From Nitrospirales bacterium (GTDB lineage Bacteria > Nitrospirota > Nitrospiria > Nitrospirales > UBA8639), in assembly GCA_031315865.1 (NCBI GenBank), contig JALDRJ010000002.1, positions 2,516,001-2,580,000 on the forward strand: a stretch of DNA of 64,000 nucleotides, written 5' to 3'. A program made the translations under genes and the position numbers. Of this stretch, positions 9,083 through 17,703 are shown piece after piece. The notes under the pieces were generated by a model. It had not been told where the DNA came from, made no database searches, and was given only the letters and a program-made list of their open reading frames with translations. Numbering within the stretch: the stretch's first letter is position 1; each line of letters opens with the position of its first letter.

Positions 9083-9886
9083 GTGGAGCGTATTCAACAG
9101 GCATTGGAACGAGTGAAGCAACCTCAAGTTCAACAAGGAGAGGTAGTTACAGCTTCTTCATCGTTGAGAGACACCGTTCCCGATCCCATTCGTTATTCCG
9201 GGACTAAGACGCGCCCAAGCAATCTGGAGGATCTTGTCGCTCGTCGTGTGTTAACTTCGGACCAGCATAGTCCCTTTGTCGATGCCTACAAAATTTTGCG
9301 TACTCAGGTTTTGCATCGCCTGAAAGAACATCGTTGGAATGTTATTGGCGTGACGAGTCCTGGGGCTCAGGAAGGGAAAACGATAGTGGCCGTGAATCTA
9401 GCCATTAGCTTGGCGTTGGAGCCCAACCACACGGCGTTATTGATTGATGCAAATCTTCGAAATCCTCAAATTCATCAACTTTTTGACGTTGATAATTATG
9501 GGTTGGCCGACTATTTGTTAGATCAGGTTTCCGTGTCTGAGCTTCTGATTCATCCTGAAATCGATCGGTTAGTGGTGATGCCGGCCGGTGGACCTGTGAA
9601 GAACTCGGTCGAAACGTTAACCCTTGCGAAGATGACGACACTCGTTCAAGAATTGAAACACCGGTATACGTCCCGTATCGTAGTGTTTGATCTTCCTCCG
9701 GTGTTGGATACGGCTGATGTCATTGGAATAGCTCCGAGACTAGACGCCTTGATTCTCGTGGTGGAAGAGGGGAAAACTACGGAAAAACGCATTAGAGAGG
9801 CTCTGGCGAGTGTGCGTGAGACCGTCCCTGTACTTGGTGTGGTGATGAACAAGGCCGGGCGATTGTCCGGTGGAGTATCTTCGTAG
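9083..9886 (+). CDS. BY-kinase-like cytoplasmic ATPase (CpsD/CapB family)
   Basis: This 267-residue protein belongs to the bacterial tyrosine kinase/Mrp ATPase fold that partners with Wzz proteins. The Walker A region is TSPGAQEGKT, A' is LLIDANLRNP and Walker B is VVFDLPPV. After Walker A comes IVAVNLAISLA, as in the family. The usual C-terminal tyrosine cluster that becomes autophosphorylated is absent: the protein ends AGRLSGGVSS. Walker A' has Asn in place of the usual second Asp. It may act as an ATPase regulator rather than a true autokinase. The GTG start follows a strong ggaggag site (9067-9073), 29 bases after the wzz-like gene. Confidence 0.85.
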   Translation: MERIQQALERVKQPQVQQGEVVTASSSLRDTVPDPIRYSGTKTRPSNLEDLVARRVLTSDQHSPFVDAYKILRTQVLHRLKEHRWNVIGVTSPGAQEGKTIVAVNLAISLALEPNHTALLIDANLRNPQIHQLFDVDNYGLADYLLDQVSVSELLIHPEIDRLVVMPAGGPVKNSVETLTLAKMTTLVQELKHRYTSRIVVFDLPPVLDTADVIGIAPRLDALILVVEEGKTTEKRIREALASVRETVPVLGVVMNKAGRLSGGVSS

Positions 9887-9972
9887 CATGTTGAGGGCCG
9901 ATAGTGCGTAGAGCGAGAGTATTACAGTCCATTAGACTTTAGGGCTTGTGGCATTTCTCAAGTTGGATATTG

Positions 9973-11463
9973 ATGTACGAGTCATATTTCGGATTTACAG
10001 AAAAGCCTTTTTCGCTTTTTCCAGACCACCGATTTCTATTCTTAAATCGCCGGTATAAACTGGCGTTAAGCCTGTTAGAGTTCGGTGTTTTGAACAAGAA
10101 TGGTATGATTCTGCTTACGGGTAGTCCAGGCATTGGAAAGACGACGCTGCTTCAAAAAATCCTTTCTGAGGTCGATAATACGATAATTGTCGGAAATCTG
10201 ACCTTTACGCAGGATCACGGTCGTAGTGTTTTGCCATGGGTGCTGCATGCATTCGGATTGTCGATTCAGAGCGAAGGTTCACCTGACATGTTTCATATGC
10301 TGTCAGACTATTTTTCAAGTATCTATCGTAATGGCAAAGGAATTTTGCTGGTTGTCGACGAGGCTCAAAACCTTGACATTCCTCAACTCGAAGAATTGAG
10401 GCTCTTGTTTAATCTGAATGATCGTGAAGGGCCGGTCCTTCAACTTGTTCTTGCTGGTCATCCGCAATTGCGAGAGCAGCTCAAGGACCCTCGCTTAGCA
10501 GCATTTGTCCAGCGGATTGGGACAGATTTCTCGTTGGAATCCCTAACGGTAGAAGATACGATGGCCTATATTCGTCATCGGCTTCTTGTCGCCGGAGGAA
10601 GTGCATCGCTGTTCTCTGAGAAAGCTTGTGGTCTCGTCTATCGATACTCCCAGGGCATTCCGCGTTTGATTAACCAGTTGTGTGAGGCAAGTTTGATCTA
10701 TGGATTTTCTGAGCAGGTGAGCCGTATCACCGATTCGTTAGTATCTGATGCGGCAACGGATCGTCAGCTCAGCGGGTTGTATTCAGAACATGACAAGGAT
10801 CGCCACGAAGCGCACGTTAATGAAGCGATCCCAAATGGGGAGCCCGCGCCTGTTGCCACTCAGATAGTGGATGTCAGTCATGGCGACGGGACGGTTCAGT
10901 CTGCGAATTTGCGATTCATGAGAGACGAATCGCTTGAACCAAATCCTGGGACGCAAGATATAAGGAATCGTCTTTCAAGCGTGACTCAACGCAAAACGAC
11001 TTCTGTTTCGTTCAATTCTGTCGAGCTTGTGAGGAATCCGGATAAGTATTGGGAAGAAGGACTCAAGCTTCGAGATGAAGGATGGTGCCTTGAAGCCATT
11101 CAACAGTTTAAGCGAGCTGCGATGCACAGTCGCTATCATACATCCAGCTGGTTTCAGATCGGGCAATGTTACCTAGTCTTAGGGAAACGAGCAGAAGCCT
11201 TGAAATCTTTCCGAAACTCGCTCAGTAATCCTCAAGGGTCTGAGCACGAGGTGGCGTCCATTCAGTATGCAATGGGACAAGTGTTGGAAGATGTCGGTCA
11301 AATGGAAGAGGCTCAGCGGTATTATGAACTTGCGGCCGCCACGGATCCCACGTTTGAACCGGATCTGCAGTCGATTTTACAATTGACTGCTCGTGGTGGG
11401 ACAGCTCAGACGAACTCTCGTTCGTCATGGGTCAAGCGTCTCCTGCGATTTCTTTGGAAGTGA
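9973..11463 (+). CDS. ExeA/GspA-like AAA ATPase with C-terminal TPR region
   Basis: The start MYESYFGFTEKPFSLFPD is the hallmark of the ExeA-type ATPases present in PEP-CTERM/exosortase loci. From that start the Walker A motif GSPGIGKTT is at residues 50-58 and Walker B LLVVDEAQ at 125-132, with a sensor region (LVLAGHPQLREQL) after it. The ATPase part ends near residue 270. A polar linker follows, then two to three TPR-like helices (about 355-470), which is a fused extension on the usual ATPase. A GTG at 9946 gives a 9-residue longer frame, but the family N-terminus favours the ATG at 9973. It closes the operon and probably energises secretion or assembly. Confidence 0.83.
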   Translation: MYESYFGFTEKPFSLFPDHRFLFLNRRYKLALSLLEFGVLNKNGMILLTGSPGIGKTTLLQKILSEVDNTIIVGNLTFTQDHGRSVLPWVLHAFGLSIQSEGSPDMFHMLSDYFSSIYRNGKGILLVVDEAQNLDIPQLEELRLLFNLNDREGPVLQLVLAGHPQLREQLKDPRLAAFVQRIGTDFSLESLTVEDTMAYIRHRLLVAGGSASLFSEKACGLVYRYSQGIPRLINQLCEASLIYGFSEQVSRITDSLVSDAATDRQLSGLYSEHDKDRHEAHVNEAIPNGEPAPVATQIVDVSHGDGTVQSANLRFMRDESLEPNPGTQDIRNRLSSVTQRKTTSVSFNSVELVRNPDKYWEEGLKLRDEGWCLEAIQQFKRAAMHSRYHTSSWFQIGQCYLVLGKRAEALKSFRNSLSNPQGSEHEVASIQYAMGQVLEDVGQMEEAQRYYELAAATDPTFEPDLQSILQLTARGGTAQTNSRSSWVKRLLRFLWK

Positions 11464-11501
11464 GCCCTTTGGTCGACTTTCTGAATATTCTTCATGCCAA
11501 G

Positions 11502-13136
11502 TTAGAGCAGCCCCTGAAGACCAATCCCCAATAGGATAAGTGCTGATAGGTATCCGAATTGATAGACCTTGTCTGCGAAGGCTTGAAGCAAGACTTCGCA
11601 GCAAAAGAAAAGAATAATCAGTCTTGCCAGCAGTAAGCCGAGGTTGATCCCTCCCATAAGAATGTCCGGGAGAAATGGGATGACTACCGCTAAAAATAAC
11701 AACAAATAATCCATTGGGTTTACGAGAAATTGTTTGGTCTCATCCAGGTGTATGGCCAGCAGGAGCAAGACCACGAGTAATCCGAAAAACACTGAAATCA
11801 TGACATGAACATTGACGGTATTCACCGTCAAAAACTCTTGGGTGAGGTACAGAACAAACGTGCAGCCCAAATACAGACCCATTCTTGTGATTAACGAAAT
11901 CGCACTTTGGCTGAATAGTAAGCCAATCATGAGTAAGAGCACGAGGCCCATGATCGAAGCCGTGATTTCAAAGGGTATATTCGAAGCAATCGTAAGTCCG
12001 AATAAGAGAAATCCAAACACGCCGATGCCGAGCCCATAGACGCACCACCTCGAAAGCCACGGGATAGAACGAAACCATGTCCGCCAATAGAGTATGTCAG
12101 CACTGGCTGTTTTCACCGTACCAGCCTGAAGTTTCTTCGACATGGCAAAATAGAAGAACATGCCGATACTAAGGAGAAGGAGCAAATAAACTCCTGCGAG
12201 GAGAAGATCGGGAGCCCACCGTAGGTTATAGCCCAGAAGAATCATTCCGCTCTGGAAGATGTAGATGATGAGGACGGCTTGATGATGAGAGAATCCGATG
12301 GCTAAGAGCTTATGATGCAGATGTTGGCTATCTGCCTGAAAGGGAGATTTCCGTTCATATATTCTCTGGGCTGTCACAGCTATCATGTCCAATAATGGTA
12401 ACCCTGCGAAATAGAGTAATAGCAGGGGGCTAAAGGGTGTCCGATCCTGACTGGTCAGAAGAATGGCAACGACCCCCATTAAAAATCCTAAGAATTGGCT
12501 ACCGCTATCTCCCATAAACACTCGAGCTGGATAGGTATTGAACCGTAAAAATCCTAAGAGCCCCCCCATAACAGGAAGCGTGAGAAAGAGGACCACCACA
12601 TCATTAATCTGGTAGGCAATATAAGCCATGACGCCAAAACTGAGAAACGTCAATCCTCCCGCCAGGCCGTCCAGGCCATCTGAGAAGTTAATAGCATTTG
12701 TGAGTAAGACTAATGTGGTCATGGTTATGCCGGCGAGCAACCAGGGGGGGAAAGTTGTCTCCACCATTCCGGAGAGGGGTTGCCAGGTCAGGTGACTGTA
12801 GATGGTTGTAATGGCGGCGGCAAAAAACTGTGCGAAGAGTTTGTGTCTTGCCTGAAGGTCTGCGTAATCATCAAGACTTCCGACGACGACGATGATGATA
12901 ATACCGAGAAATATACCGTTCATGATTGGGTGTCCGATTCCCCAGATACCTATGGCAATTAAGGCACCCATGGCGAATGCAAGGCCCCCAACCCGAGCAA
13001 CAGGCTCCTTGTGAACTTTTCTGTGTCCTGGTCTATCGACGAGTCCGATGTGATTGGCTGCGACGATGAAAATAGGGGTCAACAGCGTACCGATAATGAG
13101 GGAGGAAAAAAACGTATAAAAGAGTGAACTGCTCAT
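11502..13136 (-). CDS. WecA/MraY-family polyprenyl-phosphate sugar-1-P transferase, extended
   Basis: The enzyme transfers a sugar-1-phosphate from a UDP-sugar to undecaprenyl phosphate and so starts glycan assembly on the inner membrane. All motifs are visible: HRKVHKEPVARVGG (38-51), LDD (88-90), NAINFSDGLDGLAGG (147-161), FMGDSGS (207-213) and the His motif DSQHLHHKL (269-277). Typical members have about 350 residues; this one has 544. Residues 330-544 add several more membrane helices, which I do not recognise as a named domain. It is transcribed toward the EPS operon and lies 110 bases from the exosortase gene on the same strand. Confidence 0.87.
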   Translation of the reverse strand: MSSSLFYTFFSSLIIGTLLTPIFIVAANHIGLVDRPGHRKVHKEPVARVGGLAFAMGALIAIGIWGIGHPIMNGIFLGIIIIVVVGSLDDYADLQARHKLFAQFFAAAITTIYSHLTWQPLSGMVETTFPPWLLAGITMTTLVLLTNAINFSDGLDGLAGGLTFLSFGVMAYIAYQINDVVVLFLTLPVMGGLLGFLRFNTYPARVFMGDSGSQFLGFLMGVVAILLTSQDRTPFSPLLLLYFAGLPLLDMIAVTAQRIYERKSPFQADSQHLHHKLLAIGFSHHQAVLIIYIFQSGMILLGYNLRWAPDLLLAGVYLLLLLSIGMFFYFAMSKKLQAGTVKTASADILYWRTWFRSIPWLSRWCVYGLGIGVFGFLLFGLTIASNIPFEITASIMGLVLLLMIGLLFSQSAISLITRMGLYLGCTFVLYLTQEFLTVNTVNVHVMISVFFGLLVVLLLLAIHLDETKQFLVNPMDYLLLFLAVVIPFLPDILMGGINLGLLLARLIILFFCCEVLLQAFADKVYQFGYLSALILLGIGLQGLL

Positions 13137-13246
13137 GAGGGGCGACGGGCATCATTGAAGGATCGGGATGATGAGTGAGAAGGGTATTTGTCTGCCCTTG
13201 AGAAGGACAGAAACTGAATGACCGTCATGATATGGGCCTCAGTTTA

Positions 13247-14860
13247 CTAATTGGGAAGATAGGGGGCAAGAGTTGGTTGTATTAATTTTGCAAACTGTAT
13301 GAGCTGTTGTCTGACCGCTGCTTCATCCTCGTTCGGCGGAATCATGGCTGTTAGCCGAATCAACGCGCCATCGGTTCGTCCTCTTGTCAAAGAATCCCAG
13401 AGAAGAAAGAGTTTGACTAGATATTCGTTAGTTTGAATCCTCTGTCGTTGTTGAAACCAGTAGAGCACCAGCTGTCGAGTGTCATCTTTCGTAATCATGA
13501 CTTCATTGGCGTCAAAGGATTGGCCGGTTTGTGTGGGAATTGAAATTGTTTTGGATGAGGTTATGGTCCAACCGCCACCAGGAATACAGCTCTTGGGTGA
13601 ATGAATGGACTGTCCTGACCGTTGAGATTTGTAGTAAGCGACGTAGAGATTGATGGGATGATCGGGGTTTACCGTATCACGATAGTCGGCAAGGAAATAA
13701 TCGTCAAAACGGAGGACATCGATATATTGCTGATCGAGAGCGCTCGTTCGCCCTTCCCATGATTTTATCACCAATGGAAAATCAAGGAAGGTTTGGCGAG
13801 GGGAAGCCATCTCTTCCCTGGCATCGAGCTGGTTCGAGACCATGCCAAGTGAAATGATAATGCCTAGGGCTGTTACAAACGCCCAGGGGAATCGAATTGG
13901 TCCTTGGTCTCTTAATTCTAGATGAGGGGTGGGGCTCGTGACTATTTCTGGATTTTTGTCTCGTTCGGTAAATGGGGCTATCGATTGTTGAATGGGACAA
14001 ATCTTTTTTAGAATCCACATTTCGACACCTAAGAGTCCCAACCCGAATACGAAAACAACCCATCCTTCAAAGAGATGCAAAAATCCATCAGCAGCTCCTC
14101 TTCCCCACATTTCTACGAGCAGGCCTATTACGCCGATTCGAAAACCATTCAAGAGAATTGAGATGGGTATACTTGAGAGAAACAATAAAATTCGCTTCCA
14201 CATTCGGTCTTTAAAAAAATAGGCGGATAAGAGAGCCAACGTCATCAGTGGGAAGAGAAATCGTAATCCACTGCAGGCTTCTACGACTTGAAGTTGAATG
14301 GGGCCAAGGTCAATGACGTTCCCATCCTGAAACGCCGTGATCCCCACGAGCTGTAGGCAGCCTACGCCAAGATTCGAAGAGATCAAACGCAGTTGCCAGG
14401 TAAGTCCTTGATAGAGAAATTGGGGCAAGGGAATGGTGACGAGCAACAGGCAGAGAGGAAAGACCAGGGATTTGGTTCCTTGGATACCGATGACGGATAA
14501 GACTAAGCCGACGATAGTTACCCAGAGTGAGAGATCTTGAATAACGAATAAGGTTCCAAGTTTTCCAAAAAAAAGCAAGATGACTCCCAAAACTACGATA
14601 AACGGTCCGAGCCAAGATCCTTTCCCATAGTAGGTGATGAGATCGTCTTTTTTTAGCCAGGCCAAGTAGATTGCAATAAATGGCACGAAGAGGCCGTGTC
14701 CATAATTCTCATTGCCAACCCAGGTGGCGGCTAATCGCTGAAGATTTTCCTGGTAGGTGAAAAATAATGTGAGGACAGCGGCTAGAACGCCAAAAGCGAA
14801 CCATCCTATCTGAAAATTTTGACCTGTTTGCGGAAAATACGTGGCTCGCGAATTGGACAC
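13247..14860 (-). CDS. Exosortase fused to C-terminal EpsI domain
   Basis: The N-terminal part (about 1-290) is a polytopic exosortase. The catalytic triad is visible: Cys 196 in VVEACSGLR, Arg 241 in LLNGFRIGVIG and His 262 in HLFEGWVVF. Residues from about 345 to 537 form an EpsI-type periplasmic domain (FPLVIKSWEG, YVAYYKSQRSGQSIHSPKSC, PGGGW). The enzyme should cleave and re-anchor proteins with PEP-CTERM tails, such as the product of 1345-2139. The exosortase-EpsI fusion and the VPIPSA tail together look more like the XrtD/VPLPA branch than XrtA, but I cannot score this. Start is GTG with a gggag site upstream. Confidence 0.9.
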   Translation of the reverse strand: MSNSRATYFPQTGQNFQIGWFAFGVLAAVLTLFFTYQENLQRLAATWVGNENYGHGLFVPFIAIYLAWLKKDDLITYYGKGSWLGPFIVVLGVILLFFGKLGTLFVIQDLSLWVTIVGLVLSVIGIQGTKSLVFPLCLLLVTIPLPQFLYQGLTWQLRLISSNLGVGCLQLVGITAFQDGNVIDLGPIQLQVVEACSGLRFLFPLMTLALLSAYFFKDRMWKRILLFLSSIPISILLNGFRIGVIGLLVEMWGRGAADGFLHLFEGWVVFVFGLGLLGVEMWILKKICPIQQSIAPFTERDKNPEIVTSPTPHLELRDQGPIRFPWAFVTALGIIISLGMVSNQLDAREEMASPRQTFLDFPLVIKSWEGRTSALDQQYIDVLRFDDYFLADYRDTVNPDHPINLYVAYYKSQRSGQSIHSPKSCIPGGGWTITSSKTISIPTQTGQSFDANEVMITKDDTRQLVLYWFQQRQRIQTNEYLVKLFLLWDSLTRGRTDGALIRLTAMIPPNEDEAAVRQQLIQFAKLIQPTLAPYLPN

Positions 14861-14895
14861 GACTGAATCACTCCCGTGATGAAGGCAATCTAGAT

Positions 14896-14925
14896 AGCAT
14901 AGACGCGATCAAGAGAATTTTTCAA
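14896..14925 (-). promoter_or_regulatory. Candidate sigma-70-type promoter for exosortase gene
   Basis: Reading the minus strand, TTGAAA (14920-14925) and TATGCT (14896-14901) are separated by 18 bases. They lie 36-65 bases before the GTG start of the exosortase gene. The match to consensus is fair; there is no other support. Confidence 0.35.
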
Positions 14926-15170
14926 GGATATCGTTAGAGCCTGGAGGTCAGTTGATCGCGGAATTTCCTTCTCGCTTTCAATTGTAATGAGGTGCTCAAG
15001 CGTCTAGCCGATTTGAAGGTTTATTTATCAGTGTGAGCGATGTGTTATATGTTCATGGTATTGGAGGTAGGAAGGCAAGGCTTCATAATTAAGTGGCGGA
15101 AAATGAATCCGCGGCATTCTTTGATCGCAAGTATATGATAAATAGAGTTTTTATCGTTAAGTAAGAAGGT
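14926..15170. other. Divergent intergenic region
   Basis: About 245 bases lie between the exosortase gene (minus) and the CopD-like gene (plus). I see no gene and no strong hairpin. An aagaagg ribosome site lies just before the plus-strand start. Confidence 0.4.
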
Positions 15171-15176
15171 GTGAGG

Positions 15177-15668
15177 ATGAGGTGGCTGTATCTTCTTGCG
15201 TCTTGGGGGCATGTGCTGGCCGCGATCTTTTGGGTTGGTGGGATGCTGTTTTTGTCTCTGGTCATTGTGCCCACGTTGAGAAACTGCCCTGAGCCGGCCA
15301 AGGCTCAGCCGTTGTTTTTAGCGGTGGCTCGCCGGTTCAGAACGCTCGTGTGGGGGGCGATCGGTGTTTTGGCCATCTCAGGGGTATTTCTCTTGACTGG
15401 TCACGTTGAGCTAACGGGTCAGGTCAGTGTCTGGCCACCAATGTTGATTTTTAAGTTAATTCTCGTGCTCCTCTTGTTAGGGACATCCATTGTCCATGAT
15501 CGGATCATCGGCCCCAAGGTTCGGCACATTAAAGAAAGGAAGTCAATCGATTGGACTCAGGCAGATCGAGTTTACGTCAAGCTGGCCCCATGGATGGGGC
15601 GTATGACCATGATTCTCGGAGTCGTTGTCGCACTGGTTGGCACTGTGTTGGTGCGAAGTCTCGTGTAA
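15177..15668 (+). CDS. CopD-like four-helix membrane protein
   Basis: The product of about 163 residues consists of four hydrophobic helices. The first carries the sequence LASWGHVLAAIFWVGGMLF, a histidine helix typical of CopD/DUF4149-type membrane proteins in which such His residues can bind haem or copper. A second-helix tract AIGVLAISGVFLLTGH and a last helix MTMILGVVVALVGTVLV follow. The function is unknown; copper handling or haem-dependent redox roles are proposed for relatives. The ATG at 15177 is preferred over the GTG at 15171 by its spacing to the aagaagg site. It stands alone between oppositely oriented genes and is not obviously part of the glycan system. Confidence 0.65.
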   Translation: MRWLYLLASWGHVLAAIFWVGGMLFLSLVIVPTLRNCPEPAKAQPLFLAVARRFRTLVWGAIGVLAISGVFLLTGHVELTGQVSVWPPMLIFKLILVLLLLGTSIVHDRIIGPKVRHIKERKSIDWTQADRVYVKLAPWMGRMTMILGVVVALVGTVLVRSLV

Positions 15669-15747
15669 GACGAAGGCGCATCCCGTCGCTCAGACTGACG
15701 ATACTTTTTCTTCTATTCCCACAGAGACTCTGACTAAAGATCCAGCC

Positions 15748-16662
15748 TTACGCCACTAATTGATTGGAGACTGGTTCCAGGTACGAAAGGAGCCGTCGCC
15801 GTCCGGCCAAACCGGATTGGCCTGGTGCGCTTAGTATGATCCACGTGGGATTTGGGAAGCGATACACATCGACATGACGAAAACTATCAAGGTAATCGCG
15901 AATCTGTGGATAATTCCGCCAGCCTTGAGGTGGTTGACTATCCATGATGCATTGCTGCAGGTATTGTTCGAGTCGGTAGTCATCACGAATAGAAATCGTA
16001 TGAGAGCAATCAATTTCACGAACAATTGCTGGCATAGCTCGACTGCTCAGAGCACTCAAGACCGGTTCTGCGGTTAAGTAGTGCCTCGTTTTGTGTGAAC
16101 TGAACAACCGCGTATATCGTTCGTAAATCTGTGGAATAAAGGCATCATGTTTGGCCAGCATGATCAGGACCGTGCCGCGGTGGGGATTTAATACCTTATT
16201 AATGGTCGTGATGGTTTTGGTAAGGGAACTTGGCCTCAAACTATACAATGATTGTAAGGCCCAGATAATGTCATACCGGGAATCGTTCAAACAGGACGCA
16301 TCTTCGATAGATGTATGAAAGGCTCGTCGAGGTTGATAGGGCGGGTGAAGCACTTGCTGGCACATGGTTAGGCAGTAATGTGCGGGGTCTAAATAATCGT
16401 AGAATATTGTCGGATCTTGAGGCAGGTAGGGGCGAAGCATATGTGGAAAAGTCCCAGTTCCGCAGCCAATATCCAGGAGCTGTGTCGGAATCGTTTGTTG
16501 CGGAAACAATGCCTCCCAATGGATCGTACTCAGGACTTTCGTATAGTCCTCTGTTGCGACGGCGCGCCAGATGTCGGCATTGAAGCTGCCCCTGTGATTG
16601 GAGATTAAAGAAGGCGAGGCCAATGCCTGGGAGGGTTCTGATAGTGTCGAGACTTTTGACAT
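15748..16662 (-). CDS. Class I SAM-dependent methyltransferase
   Basis: The 304-residue protein has motif I LLDIGCGTGTFPHM near residues 63-76, a post-I acidic region (YDYLDPAH) and a motif II/III-like stretch YDIIWALQSLYSLRP. This makes it a Rossmann-fold methyltransferase. The substrate cannot be told from the sequence. The N-terminus has SFNADIWRAVATEDYTKVL, typical of small-molecule enzymes. It is not tightly coupled to a neighbour. Another minus-strand gene at 18738-19421 has a methyltransferase-like layout, so the two may act in the same surface-modification pathway; that is only suggested by proximity. Confidence 0.75.
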   Translation of the reverse strand: MSKVSTLSEPSQALASPSLISNHRGSFNADIWRAVATEDYTKVLSTIHWEALFPQQTIPTQLLDIGCGTGTFPHMLRPYLPQDPTIFYDYLDPAHYCLTMCQQVLHPPYQPRRAFHTSIEDASCLNDSRYDIIWALQSLYSLRPSSLTKTITTINKVLNPHRGTVLIMLAKHDAFIPQIYERYTRLFSSHKTRHYLTAEPVLSALSSRAMPAIVREIDCSHTISIRDDYRLEQYLQQCIMDSQPPQGWRNYPQIRDYLDSFRHVDVYRFPNPTWIILSAPGQSGLAGRRRLLSYLEPVSNQLVA

Positions 16663-16913
16663 GTGGGTTCCTTTTTTTGCAAAAAGCTCAAAGAGAAGAA
16701 GATACGTTTAGTGAAACTGATCTGTCGCAAAATGAATACCGAAATGAAATTTTTGGAAGGTGGTTTGGATGTTCTTGATATCGCGCATGATTCTTGATCC
16801 ATGAGCTCTATGCTCAAAAGAAGCCTTAGTGAGACGTGAGGGACGCAGGCAAGTATTGCCTCTATCTTGGGAAATTTCAGCCAGGGGGATAGGCTGGGTA
16901 TTTGGGAAGAAGT

Positions 16914-17699
16914 ATGTTCGTTCAGATTATACATTCGTTTTCGCGAATTGGCTTGATGGGATTATTGGGTTTGTGGGTTCTTGCGTGGAGCGCTCTGCCT
17001 TCTGTCGTCTACGCTCAACACGAGAAATGTCAGTCTTGCCCTGATTTGGTGAGGATTGCTCACGAAGGAAGAGTTGCGAGTAGTGGTCCTGGCAGGGAGT
17101 GGGGACTGAATGGGATTCTTGAAACGCCGACAAGAGCGGGTTTTTCCGATGATAATCCGAATCCACAGATGGCATGTGCCAGGCGATATGAAACGTCTTC
17201 TGAGCCCTTAGATATTAGGATAAGGAAGCCTCGAACGCGCACGTCGCACATTGGGTCGATCATGGCCTTACTGTCGACATTCCATGAAGCTCAAGCGCTC
17301 CCTCCGGAACATGATCCACGAGCGAACCAACTTATTCATGGTTTGATTCAACTCCAATCGGTGGTATTGAAAAGCCAAGCCCCAGCGGTTCGTGACTTTC
17401 TCAAGCATGCGTTAGGGGTTGAGACGAAGAAGGATTTCGAAACGATCCAAGCAAATTTGTTTGAGTCTGGGTTAACGATGCAGGTCTTGGAGTCTCTGAT
17501 AGACCATGCTGAATCGAATCCGCCTTGGGCGAACAAGGAGCTACGCAAGGAGCTTTTGTCATATAACGTCCAACTTGCTGATTGGAAGCTTATTCATGCG
17601 ACGCTCGTGGAAGCTCGAAAGCGGTTGGCCTTGACTGGCCAAACTCTTAAGCAAGTGTATGCGCAGCAACGACGAGCAATGTCAGGCGCGGTGCCTTAG
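16914..17699 (+). CDS. Secreted hypothetical protein
   Basis: From the ATG at 16914 the product is about 261 residues long with a clear signal peptide (IGLMGLLGLWVLAWSALPSV, cleavage near VVYA-QH). A Cys-x-x-Cys follows directly (HEKCQSCPD). The mature part is mostly helical, with two segments rich in Leu and Lys (about 110-170 and 210-255). I recognise no family. A TTG at 16902 gives four more residues, but gggaag in front of the ATG supports the shorter form. The gene converges with the Gfo/Idh/MocA gene, only 4 bases between stops. Confidence 0.6.
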   Translation: MFVQIIHSFSRIGLMGLLGLWVLAWSALPSVVYAQHEKCQSCPDLVRIAHEGRVASSGPGREWGLNGILETPTRAGFSDDNPNPQMACARRYETSSEPLDIRIRKPRTRTSHIGSIMALLSTFHEAQALPPEHDPRANQLIHGLIQLQSVVLKSQAPAVRDFLKHALGVETKKDFETIQANLFESGLTMQVLESLIDHAESNPPWANKELRKELLSYNVQLADWKLIHATLVEARKRLALTGQTLKQVYAQQRRAMSGAVP

Positions 17700-17703
17700 T
17701 GGA

